Shown here piece by piece: positions 24,683 through 32,057 of a stretch of DNA of 34,587 nucleotides. Under the pieces are notes generated by a model. That model made no database searches. It saw nothing but the letters and a program-made list of their open reading frames with translations, and had not been told where the DNA came from. Positions within the stretch are counted from its first letter, which is position 1; each line of letters begins with the position of its first letter. The position numbers and the translations under genes are program-made. This DNA comes from Clostridia bacterium (GTDB taxonomy: Bacteria; Bacillota; Clostridia; Christensenellales; CAG-138), in the NCBI GenBank assembly GCA_030527165.1, contig JAUNBH010000011.1, positions 1 to 34,587 on the forward strand, given 5' to 3'.

Positions 24683-26050
24683 TCAATCATTATAGTCCAT
24701 ATTCGGGCGTTTGTCGAATGTGATTTTAAGTATGCGCCGCGTATGCTCGTCAACCTTCGCCGTTTCGGCCACGCAGAGGCCATAGACGTACACTATCGAG
24801 TCCTCGTCACATATAACGGGCATGCAGCGCCCTTCGCGCGGTATCTTCTTGTCTATCAGCACGTCCTTGAGCTTCTTGGCGCCGGACGCGCCCAGCGGGT
24901 GAAACCTGTCGCCATCGCGGCGAGTGCGCGCGCAGAGCGTTCCATTGAGCTTATCTGCATCTAAGAACGCGACATGTGGCGAGCGCTGCAGAGGGTCGTC
25001 ACACAGCGCGGCGCGTACGGTGAAGCCGCCTGCAGTCACGGCTTCGCCGGGGGGGAGCGGCACGCAGTAGGGCTCGTGGTGAACCTCGGCGCCAAACGAA
25101 ATGGAGTCGTAGTCGATTTTCGCAATTATGTGCGGTATGTGCAGCCTTGCGCCGGTACGCGCACTCAAAAAGCGCGTCAGCGCGTCTATGTGCTTGCGCT
25201 CGATATCCGCGTACACGCCGGCCTCCTTCAGCGCCATGCGCAACGCGCGGCTGAGTATGGGGGCGGGGAGCTCCATTAGTGTGGTTCTGCTGTATCCGCG
25301 GGAGAGCCGCGCACTATCGAGCGCGTCGCGAGCTATGGCGGATAGGTACGCCTCGTCCTCCGTCAACAGCTCCGCCATGGAACACAGCGACTCGTCAAGG
25401 CGCGGGTTAAGGTGCTCTCGCACATAGGGGAGCACGTCCAGGCGCAGCCTGTTGCGCGCGCCGTCCGCTATGAGATTCGTGCTGTCCGTACAGTACTCCA
25501 GACCGTTTTGTGCGATATACTCCACCACTTGTGCGCGGCGCAGGGATAGCATGGGTCGAACAATGTCGCCGCTTCTGTAACACATGCCGAGCAGCCCGCG
25601 CATGCCGCTGCCGCGAATGAGGTGCAGCATTATGCTCTCCGCCTGGTCGTCCATATGGTGCGCGACGGCTATGCAGTCGGCGCGCTGCTGCGGCATGACG
25701 CGCCTCAGGAACTCATAGCGCGCGGCCCGTGCGGCAGTCTCAAGCGTGGTCGCGCTCTCGCGCGCGAGCGCGGGCACGTCGCGCGCGCCGACAGTCAGCG
25801 GTATGCCGAGCGAGGCACACAGGCGTTGCGCAAGGCGCTGATCTCTCTGCGCCTCCTCGCCGCGTATCATGTGGTTGAAGTGCGCGGCGCAGACGCTTAT
25901 GCCGAGCGCGGGGGAAAGCGAGTGGAGCGCGTGCAGCAGCGCCACGGAATCGGCTCCGCCGCTGAGCGCGACGAGCAGCCTGTTGCCGGGGATGACGCCG
26001 CATTTCTCCGTGAGATTGCGCCTTATTTCTGTGAGGAAATCCTGTACCAT
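24683..26050 (-). CDS. tilS: tRNA(Ile)-lysidine synthase
   Basis: This 455-residue enzyme converts cytidine 34 of tRNA-Ile2 to lysidine, so that it reads AUA codons. The ATP-pyrophosphatase P-loop SGGADS is at residues 30-35, followed by AHFNHMIRGEEA and VAHHMDDQAESIMLHLIRGSG. The C-terminal TilS domain includes RRDGDRFHPLGASGAKKLKD and DKKIPREGR. The length is typical. No ribosome binding site precedes the ATG. Instead a -10 box TATACT ends six bases before it, with TTGTAA 17 bases further up, suggesting a leaderless mRNA. hpt follows in the same direction. Confidence 0.96.
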   Translation of the reverse strand: MVQDFLTEIRRNLTEKCGVIPGNRLLVALSGGADSVALLHALHSLSPALGISVCAAHFNHMIRGEEAQRDQRLAQRLCASLGIPLTVGARDVPALARESATTLETAARAARYEFLRRVMPQQRADCIAVAHHMDDQAESIMLHLIRGSGMRGLLGMCYRSGDIVRPMLSLRRAQVVEYIAQNGLEYCTDSTNLIADGARNRLRLDVLPYVREHLNPRLDESLCSMAELLTEDEAYLSAIARDALDSARLSRGYSRTTLMELPAPILSRALRMALKEAGVYADIERKHIDALTRFLSARTGARLHIPHIIAKIDYDSISFGAEVHHEPYCVPLPPGEAVTAGGFTVRAALCDDPLQRSPHVAFLDADKLNGTLCARTRRDGDRFHPLGASGAKKLKDVLIDKKIPREGRCMPVICDEDSIVYVYGLCVAETAKVDEHTRRILKITFDKRPNMDYND

Positions 26051-26056
26051 GGTTTA

Positions 26057-26085
26057 AGTATAAACGCGCGGGGCGCTTATTACAA
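26057..26085 (-). promoter_or_regulatory. Promoter of tilS-hpt predicting a leaderless mRNA
   Basis: On the minus strand, TTGTAA (26085-26080), 17 bases, and TATACT (26062-26057) are followed after six bases by the ATG at 26050. Transcription would therefore begin at or next to the start codon. Confidence 0.68.
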
Positions 26086-26096
26086 GCTGCCAATAC

Positions 26097-26131
26097 GAAA
26101 ACGACGCCCGAGCAGCCGTCTGCCGGGCGTC
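26097..26131 (-). terminator. Intrinsic terminator of the LytM/SpoIIQ-like gene
   Basis: On the minus strand, GACGCCCG (26131-26124) pairs with CGGGCGTC (26110-26103), a perfect eight-base-pair stem followed by GTTTTCG. It begins 16 bases after the stop of the M23 gene and lies just upstream of the tilS promoter. Confidence 0.75.
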
Positions 26132-26146
26132 AGCAGCGCATCGCGC

Positions 26147-26860
26147 TCAGGAGAAGAACACATAGTCGCGCGGGTTTTTGTGTTCGCCGTCGACTATGTA
26201 CTCAAAGTGAAGGTGCGGCGCCTCCCCGCATTCGGATATGGCGGTTGCGCCTACATAGCCCAACGTGTCCCCTGCATTGACTGCCGCTCCCTTTTTGACC
26301 GGAACATTGTCCTCCAGGTTGGAGTAGACGGTCACTATGCCGCCGCTGTGCTCTACCTTTACCGACACGCCGAAGTCGTCATCCCGGTATACGTCCGTAA
26401 CCGTGCCGTTCATCACGCATTTTACCGGCGTACCCGCATCGGCGGCGATGTCTATGCCGCGGTGAGTAGTCCAGTGTTTAAGGGTCTTGGAGTATATCAG
26501 TTCATCCATGGCGTAATCCCATATGACCTCGCCGTCGACGGGCGGAGTCAGCAGCTGGACGGAAGGCTTGGGCGTAATAGTCGCAGCGCCCGGCGTGATG
26601 TCCGGCACGGGCGTGCCGAGCGGACTGGGTTGCGCGCTGGGCGTAGGCGAGGGCATAATGATGTCATCCAGATGCTGGTTTGGATCCTGCAATACCTCGT
26701 TTGCGTCGCCGGTCGGCGCATTGTCATGTTCTCCGGAACTGCCGAACAAGAGTGTTGCCAGCGCGAGAAGCACAAAGCACGCACCAAGCACGAAGAACAC
26801 CCCGTTTTTTTTAAGAAACCCCAGAGCTTTTGTTTTGAATGAGCCCTTACTCTTGTGCAT
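26147..26860 (-). CDS. M23/LytM-domain membrane protein, SpoIIQ-like
   Basis: This 237-residue protein has a basic N terminus, one TM helix (about 21-40), a Ser/Pro/Thr-rich linker (about 60-105) and a C-terminal LytM (M23) domain. All four zinc-site positions seem intact: H133 and D137 (HRGIDI) plus H216 and H218 (HLHFE), so it could be an active peptidoglycan endopeptidase. Size and architecture resemble SpoIIQ, the forespore protein that joins mother cell and forespore during sporulation, but a general cell-wall hydrolase is also possible. AGGTGAT near the ATG supports the start. A -10 TATAAT on the minus strand (26914-26909) lies in the gap shared with the divergent permease gene. Confidence 0.83.
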   Translation of the reverse strand: MHKSKGSFKTKALGFLKKNGVFFVLGACFVLLALATLLFGSSGEHDNAPTGDANEVLQDPNQHLDDIIMPSPTPSAQPSPLGTPVPDITPGAATITPKPSVQLLTPPVDGEVIWDYAMDELIYSKTLKHWTTHRGIDIAADAGTPVKCVMNGTVTDVYRDDDFGVSVKVEHSGGIVTVYSNLEDNVPVKKGAAVNAGDTLGYVGATAISECGEAPHLHFEYIVDGEHKNPRDYVFFS

Positions 26861-26941
26861 ATCATCACCTCATGCGTTAGTATTGCCTCGCGCCGCGCAT
26901 TTATACGCATTATACGGGCGGCAATTGCGCACACTGTGCAT

Positions 26942-27307
26942 ATGAAGATGGACAAAAGCTGTATTAAGCGGATAGTGATCGGGGCGCTGACCGGCTTTTG
27001 CAACGGCGTGTTCGGAGCCGGCGGGGGAATGATAGCCGTCGTTGCGCTGGATGACGCGGTAAAGCTGGAGCAGCGGAAGGCGCACGCAACGGCGCTGTGT
27101 CTCATATTGCCCATGACTGCGGTGAGCATAGCCGTGTATCTCTTGACGGGCACGGGCGACGCGACTGCCGGGTATTACGCCGTTCCGGCGTTTTTCGCGG
27201 GCGGCATACTCGGCGCAAAGCTGCTGGGCAAGCTCAGCAGCGTGTGGACGGCGCGGTTCTTTGCGGCGCTGATGCTCGCTGCCGGCATATCCATGGTGGC
27301 GACATGA
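26942..27307 (+). CDS. TauE/SafE-family permease, N-terminal half-size protein
   Basis: This 121-residue protein has about four hydrophobic helices and the family motif GVFGAGGGMIAVVAL near the N terminus. Full-length TauE/SafE transporters have two such halves in one chain of about 250 residues; here the halves are separate genes. They export sulfite, sulfonates or other organic anions in known cases. There is no clear ribosome binding site before the ATG at 26942, and ATG 26948 is an alternative start. The second half starts in a four-base ATGA overlap with this stop, so equal synthesis of the two is likely. Confidence 0.8.
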   Translation: MKMDKSCIKRIVIGALTGFCNGVFGAGGGMIAVVALDDAVKLEQRKAHATALCLILPMTAVSIAVYLLTGTGDATAGYYAVPAFFAGGILGAKLLGKLSSVWTARFFAALMLAAGISMVAT

Positions 27308-27678
27308 TAGTTCTGGGCATTCTTGGCGCGCTGCTGGCGGGCGTTGCGGCTGGAATGGGCATGGGCGGCGGCACCATACTCATACCGGCGCTGACGCTTC
27401 TCATGGGCGTTGCTCAACACGACGCACAACTCGTAAACATGATTGCGTTCATACCTGCGGCAATAGTTGCGATAGTGATTCACAAGAAGGAAGGCCGCAT
27501 CGACGTGAAGGGCCTCGTGCCCATGATAATCGCGGGAGTGGCGGGCGCAGTTCTGGGCGCGCTGGCGGCGTCCGCGCTGGAGGGCGGACTGCTCCGCAAG
27601 GTGTTTGGCGGCGGACTGGTGTTGCTCTCGCTGCGCCAACTGGTGAAGTCGTTCAAGCGTCAGTCAAAGGGCGCGTGA
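27304..27678 (+). CDS. TauE/SafE-family permease, C-terminal half-size protein
   Basis: This 124-residue membrane protein has the second-half motif AGMGMGGGTILIPALTLLMG near residues 16-35 and about four TM helices. It ends with a basic tail (KSFKRQSKGA). Its ATG overlaps the stop of the first half (ATGA at 27304-27307). The two would form a heteromeric equivalent of one full permease. The substrate is unknown. Its stop is one base from the end of the convergent zinc-ribbon gene, with no terminator hairpin between them. Confidence 0.85.
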   Translation: MIVLGILGALLAGVAAGMGMGGGTILIPALTLLMGVAQHDAQLVNMIAFIPAAIVAIVIHKKEGRIDVKGLVPMIIAGVAGAVLGALAASALEGGLLRKVFGGGLVLLSLRQLVKSFKRQSKGA

Positions 27679-27679
27679 A

Positions 27680-28477
27680 TCAGCATGTGAGCTCCGGGAA
27701 CAGGGCGAGGAGCTCCTCCCTGCGCTTCAGCTGACTATCGAGTTCCGCGCGGGACTGCTCCACAAACGCCTTGATGCGCTTCCTTGCCGTGAAATAACTG
27801 TACTTGCGATTCTGAAATTTGAACGCGCTAAGCAGGAGCACTGCGCACAATATGACGCCGAGCAATGCAGCGGAAACGCCGAACAGCGTCAGCATCAAGA
27901 ATATCGCGCACAGCGACGCGAGCACTATCGCGCCCGTGTTCGCGCGCTTGAGCGCGGACTCGCCCTCGCGGAGCGCCTTTTCGCTGCTCTCAATGGCTTT
28001 GTCGATTCCGGGCAGGGTAGTCTCCTTGTGAGCGAGCAGCGCGCACTCGCGTATGTACGTTTGGTGTAGCGCGCGAAGCTCCTCGAGCGCCTTGGCGTCC
28101 GCCGTACCCTCCACGCGCTTGAACTCAGCGGCGACTGGTGAACCGAAGCGCGGTGTGGGGCGGAGGTCATTTGTCCGAGCGCGCACGAGCCCCCACCAGG
28201 TGCGATAGTCGTGAGGATAGTCAATGGACGCGCGCTCATATGCCTTTACGGCGAGGTTGTAGTTCTGAAGGCGCAGGTGCGTGTCACCGTTGCGCAGGAG
28301 CATTTCGAGCTTGCTCCTGCTGAACTCGGAAGCGGAGGCGTTCGCCGCCGCCACGGCTGACGGCACGTAGCTGACGGTATCGCAGTATTCGCACTTGATG
28401 TAATCCTGGCCGCTTGCAGCCTGCATGGGCGAGTGACATGCGGGGCATGTCACCGCGATGAACTTAGAGTTATCCAT
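27680..28477 (-). CDS. Zinc-ribbon membrane protein with tetratricopeptide-like region
   Basis: This 265-residue protein has an N-terminal zinc ribbon (VTCPACHSPM then IKCEYCDTV), a TPR-like helical stretch (LLRNGDTHLRLQNYNLAVKA, then ASIDYPHDYRTWWGLVRA) and a long helix. A hydrophobic hairpin of two TM segments (about 190-230) and a charged C-terminal tail follow. I know similar uncharacterised zinc-ribbon membrane proteins in Firmicutes but no function. The frame extends 14 codons upstream, but GGAGGTC right before the ATG at 28477 sets the start. A promoter lies at 28510-28538. Confidence 0.78.
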   Translation of the reverse strand: MDNSKFIAVTCPACHSPMQAASGQDYIKCEYCDTVSYVPSAVAAANASASEFSRSKLEMLLRNGDTHLRLQNYNLAVKAYERASIDYPHDYRTWWGLVRARTNDLRPTPRFGSPVAAEFKRVEGTADAKALEELRALHQTYIRECALLAHKETTLPGIDKAIESSEKALREGESALKRANTGAIVLASLCAIFLMLTLFGVSAALLGVILCAVLLLSAFKFQNRKYSYFTARKRIKAFVEQSRAELDSQLKRREELLALFPELTC

Positions 28478-28509
28478 ATGACCTCCAACACTTCGACAGC
28501 CTTCAATGA

Positions 28510-28538
28510 ATATTAGCATTTTACGGACGTGAGGTCAA
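28510..28538 (-). promoter_or_regulatory. Predicted promoter for the zinc-ribbon membrane protein
   Basis: On the minus strand, TTGACC (28538-28533) and TAATAT (28515-28510) are separated by 17 bases, giving a leader of about 25 bases with GGAGGTC at its end. Confidence 0.68.
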
Positions 28539-28589
28539 TGTAACACGCAGCTGGCGTCGAGTTTTGGTACGGAAAAAGTGCCCGCGCTC

Positions 28590-28730
28590 CCGCCCACCCT
28601 CAACGACCGCTTCCCGCTCACGCGGGAAGCGGGGGCGTGGCCCGGCGCGTGCGCGCGCCGAGCCGGGGCGCACTTCGTGCGCCCCGGCCGAACGGCGTTG
28701 CCGGTAAGGCCACGCCCCGCCCCGCGCGGG
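28590..28730. repeat. Structured intergenic repeat, copy 2
   Basis: This copy has the same layout as the one at 4821-5030. A C-rich lead (CGCCCACCC) runs into hairpin D, CGCTTCCCGC (28608-28617) pairing GCGGGAAGCG (28622-28631). Next comes an outer helix, GGGGCGTGGCC (28632-28642) pairing GGCCACGCCCC (28708-28718). It encloses hairpin A (28643-28660, seven base pairs), hairpin B (28662-28688, twelve perfect base pairs) and a short hairpin C (28693-28703). Here hairpin D abuts the outer helix, unlike copy 1. The stems differ in sequence from copy 1 yet pair perfectly, so the fold, not the sequence, is kept. The gltX terminator follows at 28736-28759. Confidence 0.8.
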
Positions 28731-28735
28731 CAGAG

Positions 28736-28759
28736 AAAAACCCCTGCGCGCAAGGGTTT
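28736..28759 (-). terminator. Intrinsic terminator of glnS-gltX
   Basis: On the minus strand, AAACCC (28759-28754) pairs with GGGTTT (28743-28738). A self-complementary TGCGCGCA extends the stem past one mismatch, and the T-run continues to 28736. It lies about 42 bases after the gltX stop. Confidence 0.78.
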
Positions 28760-28801
28760 GGCTCATATGGGCGTTTGGCCCTGCCGGGGGCGCATACCGG
28801 G

Positions 28802-30244
28802 TCAGGAGAGGCGCGCAAGTGCGGCCCGCAGCCGCTTCAGCGCCTCATCGCGGCCGAGCAGCGCGGCGATTTCAATGGCCCCTCCGGGCGTCACTTGCCT
28901 GCCCGCCAGCGCTATGCGCACGGGCCAGAGCATTGTGCCGTTTTTGAGTGCGTGCTCCTGCGCCAACGAGAGCAGCGCATCGTGAAGCGACTCCCGATCA
29001 AAGCTCGCCAGCCCCTCGAGGGCGGGTATTGCCATGTCGAGAACGGCGCGCGACACTTCCAAGTCGGTCTTGGACTTCTTGTTGACAAACAGTTCGAGCG
29101 GGTAATCCGCATCAATTCCGGTAAGGAAATCGACCATGTCAGGTATCTGCGCGAAGTACTCCACGCGCGGCTGAAGTATGGCAGCGAGTATGTCCGCGTC
29201 CATGTGCGCTATACCGGCGCGCTCGTAGAATGGCGCCGCCATGGCGTTGAACTCGTCCGGGGTTAGCTTCCGTATGTATTCGGCGTTCATCCAATTGAGC
29301 TTGTTGACGTCGAAAATGGCGGGGGACTTGGACAGCCCCTCTGTGGAGAAGGCCGCTATGAGCTCGTCGAGCGTGAAGAATTCCCTGTCGTCCCCCGGAT
29401 TCCACCCGAGCAGCGCCACGTAATTGACGATCGCCGCCGGCAGATAGCCCTTGGAAACGTAGTCCTCGTAGTATGCGTCGCCGTCGCGCTTGGAGAGCTT
29501 TCTGTGCGCGTCGCGCATGACCTGCGGCAGGTGTATGTACACGGGGCAATCCCACCCGAACGCCTCATAGAGCAGGTTATACTTGGGCGTAGAAGCGAGG
29601 TACTCGTTGCCGCGCAGCACATGGGTTATGCCCATTGTGTGGTCGTCGATTACGTTGGCGAAGTTGTATGTCGGGAGGCCGTCGGCCTTTATGAGGACTG
29701 TGTCGTCCAACTCAGAGCAGTCGACGCTGATGTGGCCGTAAACCGCGTCGTCAAATGACGCCTCGCCCTCCACGGGCAGGTTTTGCCGTATGACATAGCT
29801 CTCGCCGCGCGCCACGCGCGCGAGCGCCTCCTCGATGGGCAAGGCGGCGCAGCGCTTGTCGTACTTCCACGTCGTACCGCCCGCCTCGGCTTCGGAGCGC
29901 CGCTGTGAGAGCTCGTCCCTGGTGCAGAAACAGTAGTACGCCTTGCCCTCGCGCACGAGCTGTTCCGCGTAGGGGAGATACATGGCCTTGCGCTCGCTCT
30001 GCACATACGGGGCATACGGGCCGCCGATGTCGGGCCCTTCGTCCCAGTACATGCCGATGCTCTTGAGCGTCCTGTAAATCATCTCCGTGGCGCCGTCTAT
30101 GTACCGCGCCTGGTCGGTGTCCTCGATACGCAGTATGAACTTCCCGCCGTGCTTGCGCGCAAAGAGGTACTCGTAGAGCGCGCTCCGGAGGTTTCCAAGG
30201 TGAATGTAGCCCGTGGGCGATGGTGCGAATCTGGTTCTGACCAC
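28802..30244 (-). CDS. gltX: Glutamyl-tRNA synthetase
   Basis: This 480-residue class I synthetase charges tRNA-Glu. The first signature is HLGN (residues 15-18, in APSPTGYIHLGNLRSA) and the second, KMSKS-like, is KLSKR (249-253). The ADGLPTYNFANVIDDH segment is typical of bacterial GluRS. The length is normal. It starts with GTG; GAGGAG about seven bases upstream supports it, and it begins 12 bases after the glnS stop. Because a GlnRS is encoded beside it, this enzyme need not misacylate tRNA-Gln, but discrimination cannot be read from sequence alone. Confidence 0.96.
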   Translation of the reverse strand: MVRTRFAPSPTGYIHLGNLRSALYEYLFARKHGGKFILRIEDTDQARYIDGATEMIYRTLKSIGMYWDEGPDIGGPYAPYVQSERKAMYLPYAEQLVREGKAYYCFCTRDELSQRRSEAEAGGTTWKYDKRCAALPIEEALARVARGESYVIRQNLPVEGEASFDDAVYGHISVDCSELDDTVLIKADGLPTYNFANVIDDHTMGITHVLRGNEYLASTPKYNLLYEAFGWDCPVYIHLPQVMRDAHRKLSKRDGDAYYEDYVSKGYLPAAIVNYVALLGWNPGDDREFFTLDELIAAFSTEGLSKSPAIFDVNKLNWMNAEYIRKLTPDEFNAMAAPFYERAGIAHMDADILAAILQPRVEYFAQIPDMVDFLTGIDADYPLELFVNKKSKTDLEVSRAVLDMAIPALEGLASFDRESLHDALLSLAQEHALKNGTMLWPVRIALAGRQVTPGGAIEIAALLGRDEALKRLRAALARLS

Positions 30245-30256
30245 GCTTAACTCCTC

Positions 30257-31897
30257 TCAGTTTAGCTTAAAGCTGTCCTTAAGCCCGACCGTGCGGTTAA
30301 ACACGGGCATATCGGGCGCAGTATCGACGTCCGCCGCGAAGTAACCCATGCGGACGAACTGGAATGTGGCTCCGGGCGCCGCATGTGCGAGCGCAGGCTC
30401 TATATAGCCGTAGACCACTTTGAGCGAGTCGCGGTTAAAGCGCTCGGTAAAGTCGCTCGCGTCCGGCGCGCTGTCGTCTATCATGGGCTCGTACAGGCGC
30501 ATTTCGGCGCGCACCGCGTCAGCGGCGTTTACCCAGTGCAGCGCCCCCTTGACCTTGCGCTCGCACTGTCCGCTCCGCGTGTCCGGGTCGTATGTGCAGT
30601 GCACTTCGGTTACGTTGCCGTCGTCGTCCTTCACGAAGCCGGTGCACTTCACTATGTATGCGCCCTTGAGGCGTACCTCGCCGTCCGGCCTGAGGCGGAA
30701 ATACTTGCGCGGCGGGTCCTCCATGAAATCCTCGCGCTCTATGTACAGCTCTCTGCCGAGGCGCGCCGTGTGCGTGCCCGCTTCAGGGCTGCCGGGCAGG
30801 TTGACGAGCTCAATATCCTCCGTCCTGTCGCTCTCCCAGTTGGTTATCACGAGCTTGAGGGGGTTTATAACCGCCATCATGCGGTGAGCGGTTTCGTTGA
30901 GTTGCTCGCGGACGCAGTGCTCCAGCATGGCGGAATCGACTACGGAATCCGCCTTTGACACGCCCACGCGCTCTATGAAGTCGAGCACCGCCGCGGGGGG
31001 GAACCCTCTGCGGCGCATAGCGCAGAGCGTGGGCATGCGCGGATCGTCCCAACCGGAAACATATCCCTCCTCGACGAGGCGGCGCAGGTGGCGCTTTGAC
31101 ATTATCGTGTTGGTCATGTTGAGCCGCGCGAACTCTATCTGGCGCGGGCGCGGGTCGAAGTCGCAGTGCTCCGTCACCCAGTCGTACAGCGGCCTGTGAA
31201 TCTCGTACTCCAGCGAACAGAGCGAGTGGGTAACGCCCTCGAGCGCGTCCTGAATTGGGTGCGCGAAGTCGTACATAGGGTATATGCACCACTTATCGCC
31301 CGTGTGGTGGTGTGAGCGCTTGATGATGCGGTAGAGCGCGGGGTCGCGCAGGTTGATGTTGGGGGACGCCATGTCAATTTTGGCGCGCAAGGTCTTCTCA
31401 CCATCGTCGAACTCACCGTCGCGCATGCGGGCGAACAGGTCGAGGTTTTCCTCTACCGAGCGGTCGCGGTACGGGCTGTTCCTGCCGGGCGAAGTGAGTG
31501 TGCCCCTGTACTTGCGCAGCTCGTCCTTGGTCAGGTCGTCCACATAGGCGAGCCCCTTCTTTATGAGCTTTACTGCGAGTTCGTAGCAGGTGTCGAAGTA
31601 ATCCGAGCCGAAACACAGCTTGTTCCAGCTAAAGCCGAGCCAACGGATGTCCTCCATTATGGCGTCGACGTACTCCTCGTCCTCCTTGGTGGGGTTGGTG
31701 TCGTCGAAGCGCAGGTTGCACACGCCGCCGAATCTGCGCGCCGTCTCAAAATCGACGCACAGCGCCTTGGCGTGACCTATGTGCAGATAGCCATTGGGCT
31801 CCGGCGGAAAGCGCGTAACCACATTTGGATTCCGGCGAATGTCCTCCAGTACGAATTCCTCTATGAAGTTTCTCGGGGTAAGCGTCGCTTTGTCCAC
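30257..31897 (-). CDS. glnS: Glutaminyl-tRNA synthetase
   Basis: This 546-residue enzyme charges tRNA-Gln directly. HIGH is at residues 39-42 ([16 protein letters not shown]) and MSKRH at 266-270. The GlnRS-specific [21 protein letters not shown] and the C-terminal beta-barrel anticodon domain ([20 protein letters not shown]) are present. Many Firmicutes instead use GatCAB amidation; a subset, mainly Clostridia, carry a GlnRS. It starts with GTG, preceded by AAAGGG about nine bases upstream. It leads a two-gene operon with gltX from the promoter at 31928-31957. Confidence 0.97.
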   Translation of the reverse strand: MDKATLTPRNFIEEFVLEDIRRNPNVVTRFPPEPNGYLHIGHAKALCVDFETARRFGGVCNLRFDDTNPTKEDEEYVDAIMEDIRWLGFSWNKLCFGSDYFDTCYELAVKLIKKGLAYVDDLTKDELRKYRGTLTSPGRNSPYRDRSVEENLDLFARMRDGEFDDGEKTLRAKIDMASPNINLRDPALYRIIKRSHHHTGDKWCIYPMYDFAHPIQDALEGVTHSLCSLEYEIHRPLYDWVTEHCDFDPRPRQIEFARLNMTNTIMSKRHLRRLVEEGYVSGWDDPRMPTLCAMRRRGFPPAAVLDFIERVGVSKADSVVDSAMLEHCVREQLNETAHRMMAVINPLKLVITNWESDRTEDIELVNLPGSPEAGTHTARLGRELYIEREDFMEDPPRKYFRLRPDGEVRLKGAYIVKCTGFVKDDDGNVTEVHCTYDPDTRSGQCERKVKGALHWVNAADAVRAEMRLYEPMIDDSAPDASDFTERFNRDSLKVVYGYIEPALAHAAPGATFQFVRMGYFAADVDTAPDMPVFNRTVGLKDSFKLN

Positions 31898-31927
31898 GGT
31901 ATCACGCCCTTTCGTTTTTTACCCTCT

Positions 31928-31957
31928 ATTATGCCCTACTCGGGAGAACGCTGTCAA
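31928..31957 (-). promoter_or_regulatory. Promoter for glnS-gltX
   Basis: On the minus strand, a perfect TTGACA (31957-31952) and CATAAT (31933-31928) are separated by 18 bases. A CCGCC/GGCGG inverted repeat (31959-31973) lies immediately upstream of the -35 and may be a regulator site. Confidence 0.7.
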
Positions 31958-32024
31958 CCGCCATATGGGCGGCAATACATGATATATAGCGGAGCCGTGG
32001 CTTTTTTTGTGCGATGAGTGCATG

Positions 32025-32030
32025 TATAAT
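32025..32030 (+). promoter_or_regulatory. Candidate -10 element for butyrate kinase
   Basis: TATAAT is preceded directly by TG, in the glnS/buk divergent gap, 27 bases before the buk start. The -35 region is only a T-run (32002-32008), so this is a weak call. Confidence 0.42.
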
Positions 32031-32057
32031 CAGATGAATGCTAATAGGAGGATTGCC

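Noticed and set aside
25622-26842. 406-codon plus-strand frame
   Set aside because: It crosses the starts of tilS and the LytM gene on the other strand and has no recognisable domain.
28521-28818. Several short frames in repeat copy 2
   Set aside because: They are Arg/Ala/Pro-rich translations of palindromic DNA, with no start signals and no conservation of frame between copies.
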